This document shows, piece by piece, positions 6,936 to 14,494 of a DNA stretch of 37,497 nucleotides. The translations under genes were made by a program, and so were the position numbers. Source of the stretch: Methanofollis sp. W23 (GTDB lineage: Archaea; Halobacteriota; Methanomicrobia; Methanomicrobiales; Methanofollaceae). Under the pieces are notes generated by a model. It searched no databases and was not told the DNA's origin. It was given only the letters and a program-made list of their open reading frames with translations. The number at the start of each line of letters is the position of its first letter. Position 1 is the first letter of the stretch. The stretch lies in assembly GCF_017875325.1 (NCBI RefSeq), contig NZ_JAGGMN010000002.1, positions 1 through 37,497 on the forward strand. Direction: 5' to 3'.

Positions 6936-7383
6936 CCTCTCCCCTCATCGAAGGTTGGCGTGCCTTGCGCCACTTCCATGCTCCAGGAGTACCCACAAAA
7001 ATCCCGTCGATGGAGGGGATGAAGGGGAGCACGTCCTGCGGGGTGATGCCCTCTTGAACGGCGAGATACCGGGGCATCTCCTCTGGGATCAGGGGGAGAT
7101 GTTCTTCAGACCGCTTCAGGGAGGCGAGGCCGCCCTTCACGATGTCAGGGATCACGACCCCATAGGGATGTAGCCCCGCGGCGTGGAATCTGGTCAGCAT
7201 CCGGTAGAACGCCTTCTCGTCCCACTCTTCGCCATGTTTCCACGCGGTGAAGGCGCCGTTGTCCAGCATGAACGTGGCGCCGGGCGGAGGGATAGTCGCG
7301 TACTCGGCGAGGATGTTGCGCTCGATGCCGTGGAGGTTGTCGGGCGAGGAGAATGGGCCGGAGATGTAGAGGAGGCGCATCAT
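6928..7383 (-). CDS. TGT/DpdA-like putative base-exchange enzyme
   Basis: A 151-aa protein. The run LDNGAF (about residue 40), IPD (about 77), YLAVQEG (about 108) and GIFVGT (about 131) has the order and spacing of catalytic and substrate loops in tRNA-guanine transglycosylase-like barrels, including phage DpdA-type enzymes that put 7-deazaguanines into DNA. It is short for the family (usually 250 aa or more), so it may be a minimal version or only fold-related. Methanogens make preQ0 for archaeosine, so a substrate would be available from the host (known pathway, inferred use). The start ATG overlaps the upstream stop. Confidence 0.5.
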   Translation of the reverse strand: MMRLLYISGPFSSPDNLHGIERNILAEYATIPPPGATFMLDNGAFTAWKHGEEWDEKAFYRMLTRFHAAGLHPYGVVIPDIVKGGLASLKRSEEHLPLIPEEMPRYLAVQEGITPQDVLPFIPSIDGIFVGTPGAWKWRKARQPSMRGEDE

Positions 7384-7628
7384 ATCCCTACCCCCCTGGT
7401 CGCACTGTAGAGTCCGATCACGGCGGTCAGCAGATAGAACGAGAACAGCCGGGCGATGTGCCGGTTGCCGGCCCGCCGACCGTATGCGACCCATGCGGTG
7501 TTGCCGACGAGCCAGACGGTGAACCCCGCCGCTCGCGCGAGGGAGGAGGGGAGGGCGACGAGGACCGCCCCGGTGACGCCCAGGGCCTCGCCGATGTACT
7601 GAAGGCGGTCAGAGGTCTGGTCGTCCAT
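7380..7628 (-). CDS. Small membrane protein (82 aa)
   Basis: After a polar N-terminus (MDDQTSDRLQYIGEALG) there are about three short hydrophobic helices separated by RRAGNR-type loops, topologically like small YgjV/PnuC-type halves. Starts inside TGATG with the upstream gene and ends inside ATGA with the downstream one. Transport or holin-like roles are possible but unsupported. Confidence 0.6.
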   Translation of the reverse strand: MDDQTSDRLQYIGEALGVTGAVLVALPSSLARAAGFTVWLVGNTAWVAYGRRAGNRHIARLFSFYLLTAVIGLYSATRGVGI

Positions 7629-7978
7629 CACGCCGCCTCCAGCAAGCCCAGGCGGGCGGCGAGGTCGGCGGAGATCCGAACCTGCTTCGGGGGCGCCCTG
7701 CCGCGCCGGGGGTCGATGTCCTGGTTCAGACCTGCCTGCTGCATGGCGGCACGCACGGTGGCGCGAGCACATCCTATCTCTGCCGCGATGGTAGTGGCGG
7801 TCCCGCCAGCGGCGATCTTCGCGGCGAGCCAGTCGGGATCGTGTAGTTGTGGGTATTTCTGGGCGGCGCCCTCTTTTCTGAGGGCGAGACCGCGGGCGGC
7901 GAGGTGGCATTCGCGAGAGCAGTACTTCTTTTGGTGGCGACCGAGAGGGCGGCCGCAGAAGAGGCAGGTGCGGGACAT
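7628..7978 (-). CDS. Zinc-finger plus HTH DNA-binding protein
   Basis: A 116-aa protein. Residues 5-28 form a Cys finger (CLFC, then CSREC) in the style of small phage zinc proteins. Residues 50-83 (WLAAKIAAGGTATTIAAEIGCARATVRAAMQQAG) carry a helix-turn-helix of the resolvase/Hin type. The C-terminal tail is Arg-rich. A sequence-specific DNA-binding regulator is the natural reading. TGATG coupling on both sides. Confidence 0.65.
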   Translation of the reverse strand: MSRTCLFCGRPLGRHQKKYCSRECHLAARGLALRKEGAAQKYPQLHDPDWLAAKIAAGGTATTIAAEIGCARATVRAAMQQAGLNQDIDPRRGRAPPKQVRISADLAARLGLLEAA

Positions 7979-8070
7979 CACGGCACCCCCATTAGGGCGC
8001 ACGCCCCCATCAGACCGATGAGGGAGAACGAGACGATGGCGATGATGGCGCGGTCTGCGGCGGCAGTCAT
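7978..8070 (-). CDS. Single-span mini membrane protein (30 aa)
   Basis: A 30-codon gene wedged exactly between two coupled neighbours: its ATG overlaps the upstream stop (ATGA) and its stop overlaps the next ATG (TGATG). The product, MTAAADRAIIAIVSFSLIGL and ten further residues, is one hydrophobic helix. The exact fit in the coupled series supports expression despite the size. Could be a holin- or toxin-like peptide; not testable here. Confidence 0.5.
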   Translation of the reverse strand: MTAAADRAIIAIVSFSLIGLMGACALMGVP

Positions 8071-8348
8071 GGTAGCGCCCTCGCGGGGTCGTCGTCGTTC
8101 TGGACCGTCACGGGGTCGAGTTGGCCCTGTTTCCAGTAGCGGAGCACCGCGATGCGGTCTGTCGTTTTGTTCCGGCGCCGGGCGTCGGAGACGACCGAGA
8201 CGCAGCCGCCACATTCGGGGCAACGGAGGCCCGCCTGATCGATGCAACGGGTCTCTTCGTGCCCACATCGGCAGCAGCGGATCCATACAACTTCTTCCCG
8301 AGGGAGGAAGAGACGGTCGAAGTTCGTGAGGCGAGTCTGCGCGTTCAT
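8067..8348 (-). CDS. Zinc-ribbon protein (93 aa)
   Basis: The central ribbon has CCRCGHEE and CPECGG (residues about 25-47) with an extra Cys between; the flanks are basic (DARRRNKTTDR), suggesting nucleic-acid binding. The start at 8348 follows GGAGG by about 12 nt and overlaps the upstream stop. No family recognised. Confidence 0.6.
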   Translation of the reverse strand: MNAQTRLTNFDRLFLPREEVVWIRCCRCGHEETRCIDQAGLRCPECGGCVSVVSDARRRNKTTDRIAVLRYWKQGQLDPVTVQNDDDPARALP

Positions 8349-8518
8349 GACCCTATCGCCTCCAGGAGAGCTTTGCGCTGGCCTTCCTCGGTGGTGGGGG
8401 GAATCCATACCAATTTCCCGCCGCCGGTCTTCCATTGAACGGTGCGTCCGCATTCGGGGCAATGCATGGTGTTTTTCCCGACGCGCTCCATCGCGGCGCC
8501 GCAGGTATGGCACTCCAT
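8345..8518 (-). CDS. Mini zinc-ribbon protein (57 aa)
   Basis: A compact ribbon: CHTCG, 14 residues, then CPECGR, followed by a basic strand and a helix ending LLEAIGS. It starts at the TGATG junction with the YkgJ-like gene and ends overlapping the next start by 4 bp. The clean ribbon plus coupling makes it credible. Function unknown. Confidence 0.6.
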   Translation of the reverse strand: MECHTCGAAMERVGKNTMHCPECGRTVQWKTGGGKLVWIPPTTEEGQRKALLEAIGS

Positions 8519-8865
8519 CACGCGTCACCCCCGATCATGTGCGGGCAATCCCTCTCCGTAGAGTTGTCGTAGGGGAAGTGCCGGCACAGGAGCGGCCGGT
8601 CGGGGCTGTCGTAGATGGCGCAGGAGTAGAGCCCCGTGTCGCTGTTCTGGCGGAGGTGCTTGCACGGGAAGTTGAACCGCAGCCAATAGCCGCCCTCTTC
8701 TTCGTGGATAGTGATCTTGTCGCCGATGCCGTCCAACATCTGGAACCGCTGGATCTCGGAGAGGACGAGGGGGTCGTTGTCTTTCGAGTACCAGACCTCG
8801 AAATATTTGCAGCACTCGCCGCAGGTGCGGCAGTGTGCCGGGTCGATGTAGGGAGAGGAGTTCAT
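8518..8865 (-). CDS. YkgJ-family Cys-cluster protein
   Basis: A 115-aa protein with the YkgJ zinc/iron-chelating pattern: CRTCGECCKYFEV near the N-terminus, FPCKHL in the middle, then YSCAIYDSPDRPLLCRHFP. Family members bind Zn or an Fe-S cluster and have been linked to oxidoreductase or protein-modification roles. AGGAGG precedes the ATG at 8865 by 8 nt. It overlaps its upstream neighbour by 4 bp. Confidence 0.75.
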   Translation of the reverse strand: MNSSPYIDPAHCRTCGECCKYFEVWYSKDNDPLVLSEIQRFQMLDGIGDKITIHEEEGGYWLRFNFPCKHLRQNSDTGLYSCAIYDSPDRPLLCRHFPYDNSTERDCPHMIGGDA

Positions 8866-9167
8866 GGTGTCTCCTCCTTGCCTTCCAGGGCGGCGCATGT
8901 CGCTTGAATCGCATCAAAACACGCGTCGGTGAATCCCATGTCCTGCCAGCCAAGTGGTGCCGTGCGAATCGGACGATGGCGGCGTTTGTCGATGGAAAGA
9001 ATATACTCGTATGTGGTGGAGCATGTGGAAAGCTCTTGTAGTGAGGTGGTGTATGCGGACAGTAGGGCGTCGCGGCTAGCGGGATCGCTAATCTTTTTGG
9101 CCCGCTCGATCCTCCTGAGTAGATCTTTTCTGATTCTAGACCGAACCCGAGCATCCGAGAGAGACAT
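8862..9167 (-). CDS. Helical hypothetical protein (101 aa)
   Basis: A basic helical N-terminus (MSLSDARVRSRIRKDLLRRI) is followed by a second helical region and a mixed C-terminus with two Cys. No motif recognised. TGATG start and ATGA end place it firmly in the coupled operon. Confidence 0.55.
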   Translation of the reverse strand: MSLSDARVRSRIRKDLLRRIERAKKISDPASRDALLSAYTTSLQELSTCSTTYEYILSIDKRRHRPIRTAPLGWQDMGFTDACFDAIQATCAALEGKEETP

Positions 9168-9445
9168 CAGGCCACCCCCTCGCCGATCACCATCTCCAAC
9201 GCGGTGAGGCTCGCCTTCAGCCCCGACGCCCCGCCGCCGCCGGGTCCGGCGTAGAACAGGAACAGGCGTTCGACCAGACCCGGGATGGGGCGGCCTTCGG
9301 AGTCGAGAACGTCTTCCAGGAAGGAGGGATCGATCTCGATTTCCAGGCTCGCCTTCAGCACCACCTTCGGAGGGGTGGCGGTGAGGTGATCCACCGCGGC
9401 ACAGAAGTTTTGAGATGCGACTTGCACCTCGGCTTCGGTGGTCAT
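9167..9445 (-). CDS. Hypothetical protein (92 aa)
   Basis: A soluble protein with an N-terminal helix, a beta strand pair (KVVLKASLEIEIDPSFL) and a Gly-rich loop (YAGPGGGGASG). Not recognised. GGAGG lies 7 nt before the ATG at 9445, which overlaps the upstream stop (ATGA). Confidence 0.55.
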   Translation of the reverse strand: MTTEAEVQVASQNFCAAVDHLTATPPKVVLKASLEIEIDPSFLEDVLDSEGRPIPGLVERLFLFYAGPGGGGASGLKASLTALEMVIGEGVA

Positions 9446-9753
9446 GTGGTGGCCTCCTGGACGACCTGCTCCAGATCCACGGTGCCGGCCCGCACTGCGT
9501 TCACCGCCGCCCAGATTGCTTCGACGGTTTCGGGGACGCGGGGCTCGGGGACTCTCGCACTGATGAGGATGGTCTGCCGGAGTCTCCCGTGGGCGACGAC
9601 GGCGTGCAGCCGGACAAGGTTTGATGTGCCAAACTGCGGGCGCACGATCTTGATGAGGGCGAGGTCGTCGGCGAGGAAGGTTTGATCCCGGATCCTGCAG
9701 ATGGCAGGGGGTTGGAGGGCGACTTGGGTGGTCGCGGTTGTGGTGGCTGGCAT
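9442..9753 (-). CDS. Hypothetical protein (103 aa)
   Basis: Thr/Ala-rich N-terminus, then a beta-rich core (ICRIRDQTFLADDLALIKIV, LVRLHAVVAHGRLRQTILIS) and an amphipathic C-terminal helix. No family recognised. The ATG immediately follows the TGA of the first gene of the operon. Confidence 0.55.
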   Translation of the reverse strand: MPATTTATTQVALQPPAICRIRDQTFLADDLALIKIVRPQFGTSNLVRLHAVVAHGRLRQTILISARVPEPRVPETVEAIWAAVNAVRAGTVDLEQVVQEATT

Positions 9754-9957
9754 TCAGGCCACCTCGATGATGGGGGTGCGGTGCGATACCGGGACGCCGC
9801 TGCCAGCACCACGGATTCGCACCTCTGTGGGTGGCCGGTTCAAGATCTCGCGCTCTTTTATAGTACTGCAGCCAACGGTTACAATGGCAGTTCCCGCCCG
9901 GGCCGACCAAAGCAGGGGTTGAGGGCTGCCAATACTTTTTTTCATACGTTCTTTCAT
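9754..9957 (-). CDS. First gene of the long leftward operon (67 aa)
   Basis: A basic N-terminus and a beta-rich body; not recognised. AGGAGG sits 7 nt before the ATG at 9957. It opens the run of about 18 overlapping genes down to 3826, reading away from the operator region shared with the rightward HTH/replication genes, so it is probably an early gene under the same switch. Confidence 0.55.
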   Translation of the reverse strand: MKERMKKSIGSPQPLLWSARAGTAIVTVGCSTIKEREILNRPPTEVRIRGAGSGVPVSHRTPIIEVA

Positions 9958-10111
9958 TTTACTTCCTCCTTTTCTATACTACCGGGAGTATATCGCTCCC
10001 TTGTATAGGGCTATACCCATAACTACATAAATCTTTCTAATCGCACCGCCGCACACAAAACTACACAAAAAAATACATAAGTATATAATGTAATGGTGGA
10101 TATGATATTCC
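9958..10111. promoter_or_regulatory. Divergent promoter/operator region
   Basis: Between the leftward operon and the rightward HTH/helicase genes. GTATAG/CTATAC hexamers occur at 9974-9979, 10003-10008 and 10011-10016; the last two form the palindrome GTATAG-GG-CTATAC, and GGGAG/CTCCC pair at about 9984-10000. For the rightward gene a TATA box (AGTATATAATG, about 10079-10089) lies 26-27 bp before the ATG at 10112, so that mRNA should be leaderless. Likely target of one of the two adjacent HTH proteins. Confidence 0.65.
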
Positions 10112-10324
10112 ATGCCCATTGTAACTCCCGAACTGTACAACCCCGAAGAAGTAGCCGAGATATTGGGTGTCAGCCCACATACTGTCCGGCAATGGTGCCG
10201 CGATGGAAGAATAAAGGCCATGAAAATTGGGAGATTGTGGAAGGTTCACAGAAGTGAGATTGATAAAATAATGGAGAATGGGCTACCTCTTGATGAGGAG
10301 GGGGAGACACAAGAGTATAAATAG
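10112..10324 (+). CDS. Excisionase/MerR-type HTH protein
   Basis: A 70-aa winged HTH of the HTH_17 type: PEEVAEILGVSPHTVRQWCRDGRIKAMKIGRLWKV (shown in part as EEVAEILGVSPHTVRQW and IGRLWKV), residues 11-46, followed by the wing and an acidic tail. Such proteins act as transcription regulators or recombination directionality factors. It lies at the operator region and overlaps the next HTH gene, so regulation of the lateral switch or of replication is likely. The predicted transcript is leaderless. Confidence 0.8.
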   Translation: MPIVTPELYNPEEVAEILGVSPHTVRQWCRDGRIKAMKIGRLWKVHRSEIDKIMENGLPLDEEGETQEYK

Positions 10325-10577
10325 TATCGTTGATTATGTTGATCGTGTTGATCGTATGGGTATGAAATGGGTGACACCTAATGTCGTGGGTGCCGAACTT
10401 GGGGTTCATCCTCAAACGGTGCGCCGCTGGATAAAGCAAGGAAAAATACGAGGGATCAAATACGGCCGCCAATGGCGTGTGCCGTTTGAAGAATTTGAAC
10501 GAATCGTAAGAGAGGGTGTTGATGTGGATAATCCAGATGAGGAAGGAGGTGTGGTGGTTGCAGCACCACGCCTCTAA
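10278..10577 (+). CDS. Second excisionase-type HTH protein
   Basis: Residues about 30-72 again show the HTH_17 pattern (VVGAELGVHPQTVRRWIKQG, then IKYGRQWRVP), about 40 percent identical by eye to the preceding protein, suggesting duplication. It overlaps that gene by 47 bp in another frame. The start is uncertain: ATGs at 10278, 10293 and 10356 are all possible and none has a good ribosome-binding site. The tail is acidic with Gly/Val. Confidence 0.7.
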   Translation: MGYLLMRRGRHKSINSIVDYVDRVDRMGMKWVTPNVVGAELGVHPQTVRRWIKQGKIRGIKYGRQWRVPFEEFERIVREGVDVDNPDEEGGVVVAAPRL

Positions 10578-10696
10578 TAGTAGTGCCGTTCCGTTCGCTG
10601 TCCCCAAGCTACACGCCTGGAGGGATAGCTGATGATATGTTGCCCCCCCCTGGTTGATATTGTTTTGGGTCATTGCGCTCTATGCGGGGTGAGTTT

Positions 10697-12988
10697 ATGA
10701 CCGAGGTTGGGGATCACGGCCACGGCGCAAAGATCACGGCATCTCGGGAGAAATACCTATACAGAATTGCCAGAGATCTGCATTCGCAGAACCCTGTCGA
10801 GAACTTTCTAGAGGATCTTCAAGACACAAATCGGAAAGTAATTTCGCCGCCCCTCCCTGAAGAGACGGTATCTCAAATCTATAAAGATGTGGCCGGGTGG
10901 AATCTCCAATTCACGCCGCAGATATACCAGATGCACGTGCCGCCAGGTTCAATATCTGCAATCGTAGAGGGCATGCGCCGGGTAGTGTCTGAAAATGATG
11001 GAGATCAGACTAAAAAGGAAAATACCCGGGCTATAGAAATTAGAATGTGCCACCGCCTCGACGATAAAGAGAATGGGGCCGTTGTGCCCATCGAGATCCC
11101 CCTCAGAATGGATCTCAGTACTCTCCAATATATCGAGGGGGCGGGGGCTCGGATTGTAGGCAATCCCTACCATGAAGTTGAACCCTACGAGGCAGTCCGA
11201 TTTACCAACGCGATGGATCTAGATCGGATATTTTACCATGCCCAATCTGTATACCAGGAGCGAAACGCCACAAATGCGCCGAAGATCATCACAGATGAAA
11301 ATCTGATGAAGATGAGAGAGGCGTTCATCGAACGCGCACGCGGGTACCTAGAGCGCGGGGATGATGAGTGCTCGGTCCTGAACGACCTCATCAACGAAGA
11401 CCGTGGGCACTATTTCTGGGAAATTCGGATCTCAGATATTGTTGGGGCTGCGAAGGATGCCGTCCAACGCGCCAATAGTAATGCTCGCCTTCAGAACAAT
11501 CCTCTTCTGAAACTAACTCCTGCAAGTGTTGCGGAGAGGTTTGTAGACCTAAAAGGGAAAGAGATCAGATTTGTCTACGATCTGAAGATCTGGAGAGTCT
11601 GGAACGGCATTCGGTGGGAAGATGACCCCGCCGAGGTGAAAATTCAGAAGAAAATTAAGGAAGTTGTCTCGAACTTGGCAAAAGAGGCCACGCTTACCGT
11701 GGAGGATGAAAAAATCTTGGGGGCGGTTACCAAATTCTTCAAGGGACTGCTCTCCAATGGAGGAATCAAGGGACTAATTGAGATTATATCACGAGATGAA
11801 AAAATTGCCACGAGTTATGGGCACTTCGACGCAGACCCGTACCTCCTGAACTTTGAAAACTGCACATATGACTTGCGAACGTTTACAGGCCGTCCACATT
11901 CCCCCGATGATCTGATCACCAATGTCGCGGGCCAGGGGACGGATCCCGACACTGGAGAAACCATGACAGTCAGGTACGACCCCTCGGCCAAGTGCCCCCT
12001 CTGGAAGAAGAGCCTCGAAGAATGGTTCCCGTTGGATCATGATCATAACCCACATGGGAAAAACGTAGACCGCGATACAATCGAATCCCTCCAGGTTCGA
12101 TTGGGATACAGTATTTCAGGAAATGCCATTGAAGACGACTTCCTGGTGTGGTATGGATTGAAGGGGCGAAATGGAAAGGGGGTATGCAAGGATATTACTA
12201 TGGCAGTTCTTGGAACCTATGCCACGGTATCTGACCGAACCTTAGTCATTGAAACGTATGAAACGGGGAAAGGAGGATCCAGAGGAGACCTCAAAAATCT
12301 CATTGGGAAACGCCTCGTTTTCGTAGATGAACTTAAAAGGAAAGATAGGTTGGACTGCGCGTTTGTGAAGGACTGGTGCGGGCACGGCATCATATCTTTC
12401 CGGCCGCCATACGGATCCAACGAAATCCATATGCGCCCCGCAGGATCCATCATACTCCTCACAAACAATCTGGGATCTATTGAAAGTGCCGACAGTATAT
12501 GGGACAGGTTGAGGATTGTCCCGTGGACCAAGTACTTTGGTGAGAACGAAAGGAAAAAGAATCTCAGATCCGAGTTGTTCAAAGAATTGCCGGGCATTAT
12601 AAACTGGTACCTTGAAGGCTACAAAAAATATACTCAACTAAAAAAATTGCCAGAATCCAACGCAATGCATGCATCACGGGTGAAATACATGGAGGACAAC
12701 AACCCTCTGGCAGACTGGATCGCCGATGAGATGATATTGGCGAATGAGGCCCCAAAATCTCAAAGGCACAAAATAAAAACTCTAAAATCGGAAGTTTACA
12801 CGTATTATAAAAACTGGGCGCTAAATGAAGGATATGATAAAAAAGAGTACCTTGGAAGAACCACATTCTACAAGGAACTTGAGGATAAATACAGAGGAGT
12901 GATCACCCTTAAAACCATACAAGGCAGTAGATTTTATCAAGGAATATGTCTTAGATATCGGTTTGAAAATGATAAACATACGCTCTAA
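10697..12988 (+). CDS. D5-like primase-helicase (SF3)
   Basis: A 763-aa replication protein. Residues about 15-70 resemble a primase C-terminal (PriCT-1) domain. Around residue 290 begins a D5_N-like region (FVYDLKIWRVWNGIRW). The SF3 helicase core follows: Walker A GLKGRNGKG (about 485-494), Walker B RLVFVDEL (about 538) and the motif C strand SIILLTNN (about 583). The C-terminal 110 residues look like the winged-helix tail of D5 proteins. A catalytic AEP primase domain is not evident at the N-terminus, so priming may rely on the host. GGTGAG precedes the ATG at 10697; an upstream TTG and ATG lack this. The adjacent iterons fit a replication initiator. Confidence 0.88.
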   Translation: MTEVGDHGHGAKITASREKYLYRIARDLHSQNPVENFLEDLQDTNRKVISPPLPEETVSQIYKDVAGWNLQFTPQIYQMHVPPGSISAIVEGMRRVVSENDGDQTKKENTRAIEIRMCHRLDDKENGAVVPIEIPLRMDLSTLQYIEGAGARIVGNPYHEVEPYEAVRFTNAMDLDRIFYHAQSVYQERNATNAPKIITDENLMKMREAFIERARGYLERGDDECSVLNDLINEDRGHYFWEIRISDIVGAAKDAVQRANSNARLQNNPLLKLTPASVAERFVDLKGKEIRFVYDLKIWRVWNGIRWEDDPAEVKIQKKIKEVVSNLAKEATLTVEDEKILGAVTKFFKGLLSNGGIKGLIEIISRDEKIATSYGHFDADPYLLNFENCTYDLRTFTGRPHSPDDLITNVAGQGTDPDTGETMTVRYDPSAKCPLWKKSLEEWFPLDHDHNPHGKNVDRDTIESLQVRLGYSISGNAIEDDFLVWYGLKGRNGKGVCKDITMAVLGTYATVSDRTLVIETYETGKGGSRGDLKNLIGKRLVFVDELKRKDRLDCAFVKDWCGHGIISFRPPYGSNEIHMRPAGSIILLTNNLGSIESADSIWDRLRIVPWTKYFGENERKKNLRSELFKELPGIINWYLEGYKKYTQLKKLPESNAMHASRVKYMEDNNPLADWIADEMILANEAPKSQRHKIKTLKSEVYTYYKNWALNEGYDKKEYLGRTTFYKELEDKYRGVITLKTIQGSRFYQGICLRYRFENDKHTL

Positions 12989-13023
12989 ACCTTTTTTCAA
13001 CTATTTTAGCCATATTTTGAAGA

Positions 13024-13063
13024 GATAATCAAACTATATAGATGATAATCGAACTATATAGAT
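13024..13063. repeat. 20-bp tandem direct repeat
   Basis: GATAATC-A/G-AACTATATAGAT occurs twice back to back (13024-13043, 13044-13063), differing at one base, just upstream of the iteron array. AT-rich, probably part of the origin or a promoter. The T-run at about 12990-12997 after the helicase stop is a likely terminator. Confidence 0.7.
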
Positions 13064-13092
13064 CGAAATGTTCACAGCGCTAACTTTTTGGG

Positions 13093-13455
13093 ACTCTGCA
13101 CCCTGACCCTACAACTCTGCACCCTGACCCTACAACTCTGCACCCTGACCCTACAACTCTGCACCCTGACCCTACAACTCTGCACCCTGAATATCCTCAT
13201 ATATCTGTTATTTTCTACTATACTCAGAGTATTATAGGAATCTACCCTATAAGGGTGCAGAGTTACCTTGTCATAACACTACACAGAGCGCATTTTCGCG
13301 TTCCCATAAGGTTTATAGAAATGGGGTGTAACTCTGCACCCTACAAATCATGAATATTACAATCTGCCGATCAATCCTGAAAAGAAGAGTGACATTTGTT
13401 CCGATTCATTTTGATTAGGGTGCAGAGTTTGATCTCAACTCTGCACCCTGTCAAT
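13093..13455. repeat. Iteron array, probable replication origin
   Basis: Four complete 21-bp units ACTCTGCACCCTGACCCTACA and a fifth partial one run head to tail from 13093 to 13190. Further single copies of the core CTCTGCACCCT follow: one inverted (about 13251-13265), one direct (about 13328-13342), and an inverted/direct pair around 13420-13450 that forms a 13-bp inverted repeat with a 7-nt spacer. The stretches between are AT-rich. Nine cores in both orientations next to the replicative helicase gene are typical of an initiator-binding origin. Confidence 0.8.
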
Positions 13456-13490
13456 AGTATTATATATTAGATCGCACCTTCGGGAATGAA

Positions 13491-13805
13491 TTACAGAACC
13501 CCAACGATCTGCCCGACATTATTCACCACCGGCAGGAGCGACATCCCCCATGCCGCGAGCAGAGGGTACACCGCCCCGCCTGGCATCGACCGTTCGGCCA
13601 TGACCGCCACCCCTGCCATCAGCACCACCCCTACCAGTTTTGCCCCCAGCATCGTGTGAACCGACTCGACGACCGGGACCATGAGAGGGTTCGCCTCCTG
13701 CCCTCCTCGGTCCAGGGCGTACGCCGTGGTGGCGACATCGCAGCCCTGGAGCACCACCACCATCCCCAAGATCACCATCACCAGGTGCCGTTTCTCGATC
13801 TCCAT
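13491..13805 (-). CDS. DUF5658-like membrane protein
   Basis: A 104-aa protein with three to four hydrophobic helices and the run LQGCDVATTAYAL followed by GGQEANPLM, the signature of archaeal DUF5658 small membrane proteins. Function of the family is unknown. A TATA-like TTATATT about 26-30 bp before the ATG suggests a leaderless transcript, diverging from the pilin gene. Confidence 0.7.
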   Translation of the reverse strand: MEIEKRHLVMVILGMVVVLQGCDVATTAYALDRGGQEANPLMVPVVESVHTMLGAKLVGVVLMAGVAVMAERSMPGGAVYPLLAAWGMSLLPVVNNVGQIVGVL

Positions 13806-13990
13806 TACGCCTTAAATCGGGCGGATGCAATATAACCCTAACGCCTCTTCAGGATCAATTATTTTTGCTATGGAGGTTTTTTTGATGGGCTGATGACAAA
13901 AAAGTATATCAAAAGAACGCATCATATGACAACGAATATATGCCGTGACGTTATTTTAGATCTTATCCCGTAAAGGGAGTGTGAAAAACG
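13806..13990 (+). promoter_or_regulatory. Promoter region of the pilin-like gene
   Basis: The intergenic stretch holds GAATATATG (about 13934-13942), which would place the RNA start near 13965. The leader GGAGTGTGAAAAACG just before the ATG matches almost base for base the leader of the 2959 gene, suggesting shared translational signals. Confidence 0.5.
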
Positions 13991-14494
13991 ATGAATGTAC
14001 AGAAGAACGATGAAGCGGTTTCACCCGTGATCGGCGTCATCCTGATGGTTGCCATTACGGTGATCCTCGCGGCAATGGTCACAGTCCTGGTATTCAACGA
14101 GACCGACAAGATACAGCCTTCAGAAAAGTCTGTAATCCTCCAGGGTTCAGCCACGGGATCATCCGTGACGGTGGAACTGATTAGCGGAGCAGATGTCGTT
14201 GAATTAACTGCACTGAAGTTCTCGTTCGGTGCGGACTATCCCGAGGAGGACACTATAATTGCCAACGGATATATTGTTAATGAGGGGTACACGGTTACAT
14301 CAGGGCAACTAAGTCCCAGTGCTACAAACGGCACAGAGGGCTCATCTGTCGATATTTTCAGCGACAAGAAGTTTAGCGTCGGTGACACCTTCCAGATGGA
14401 TAACGATGGGGGGAAGTTCACCGTGGTCGGCATCTTCGCCGACGGCACCGAACAGGTGCTCTACACGAAGACATACCCCATAGTAACAGAGTAA
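13991..14494 (+). CDS. Archaeal type IV pilin-like protein
   Basis: A 167-aa protein. Residues 7-35 (DEAVSPVIGVILMVAITVIL and on) are the archaeal pilin N-terminal domain (Pilin_N, formerly DUF1628): a short charged leader, the SPVIG processing site and one hydrophobic helix. The remaining 130 residues are a beta-rich, Ser/Thr/Gly-rich ectodomain with NGT and similar sequons. The host prepilin peptidase would process it and it could assemble into pili or anchor on the cell or virion surface. It stands alone on the + strand between membrane-protein genes. No assembly ATPase is encoded here. Confidence 0.85.
   Translation: MNVQKNDEAVSPVIGVILMVAITVILAAMVTVLVFNETDKIQPSEKSVILQGSATGSSVTVELISGADVVELTALKFSFGADYPEEDTIIANGYIVNEGYTVTSGQLSPSATNGTEGSSVDIFSDKKFSVGDTFQMDNDGGKFTVVGIFADGTEQVLYTKTYPIVTE

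Noticed and set aside
13093-13190. CRISPR array
   Set aside because: The repeat units are contiguous with no unique spacers and no cas genes are present; iterons fit better.
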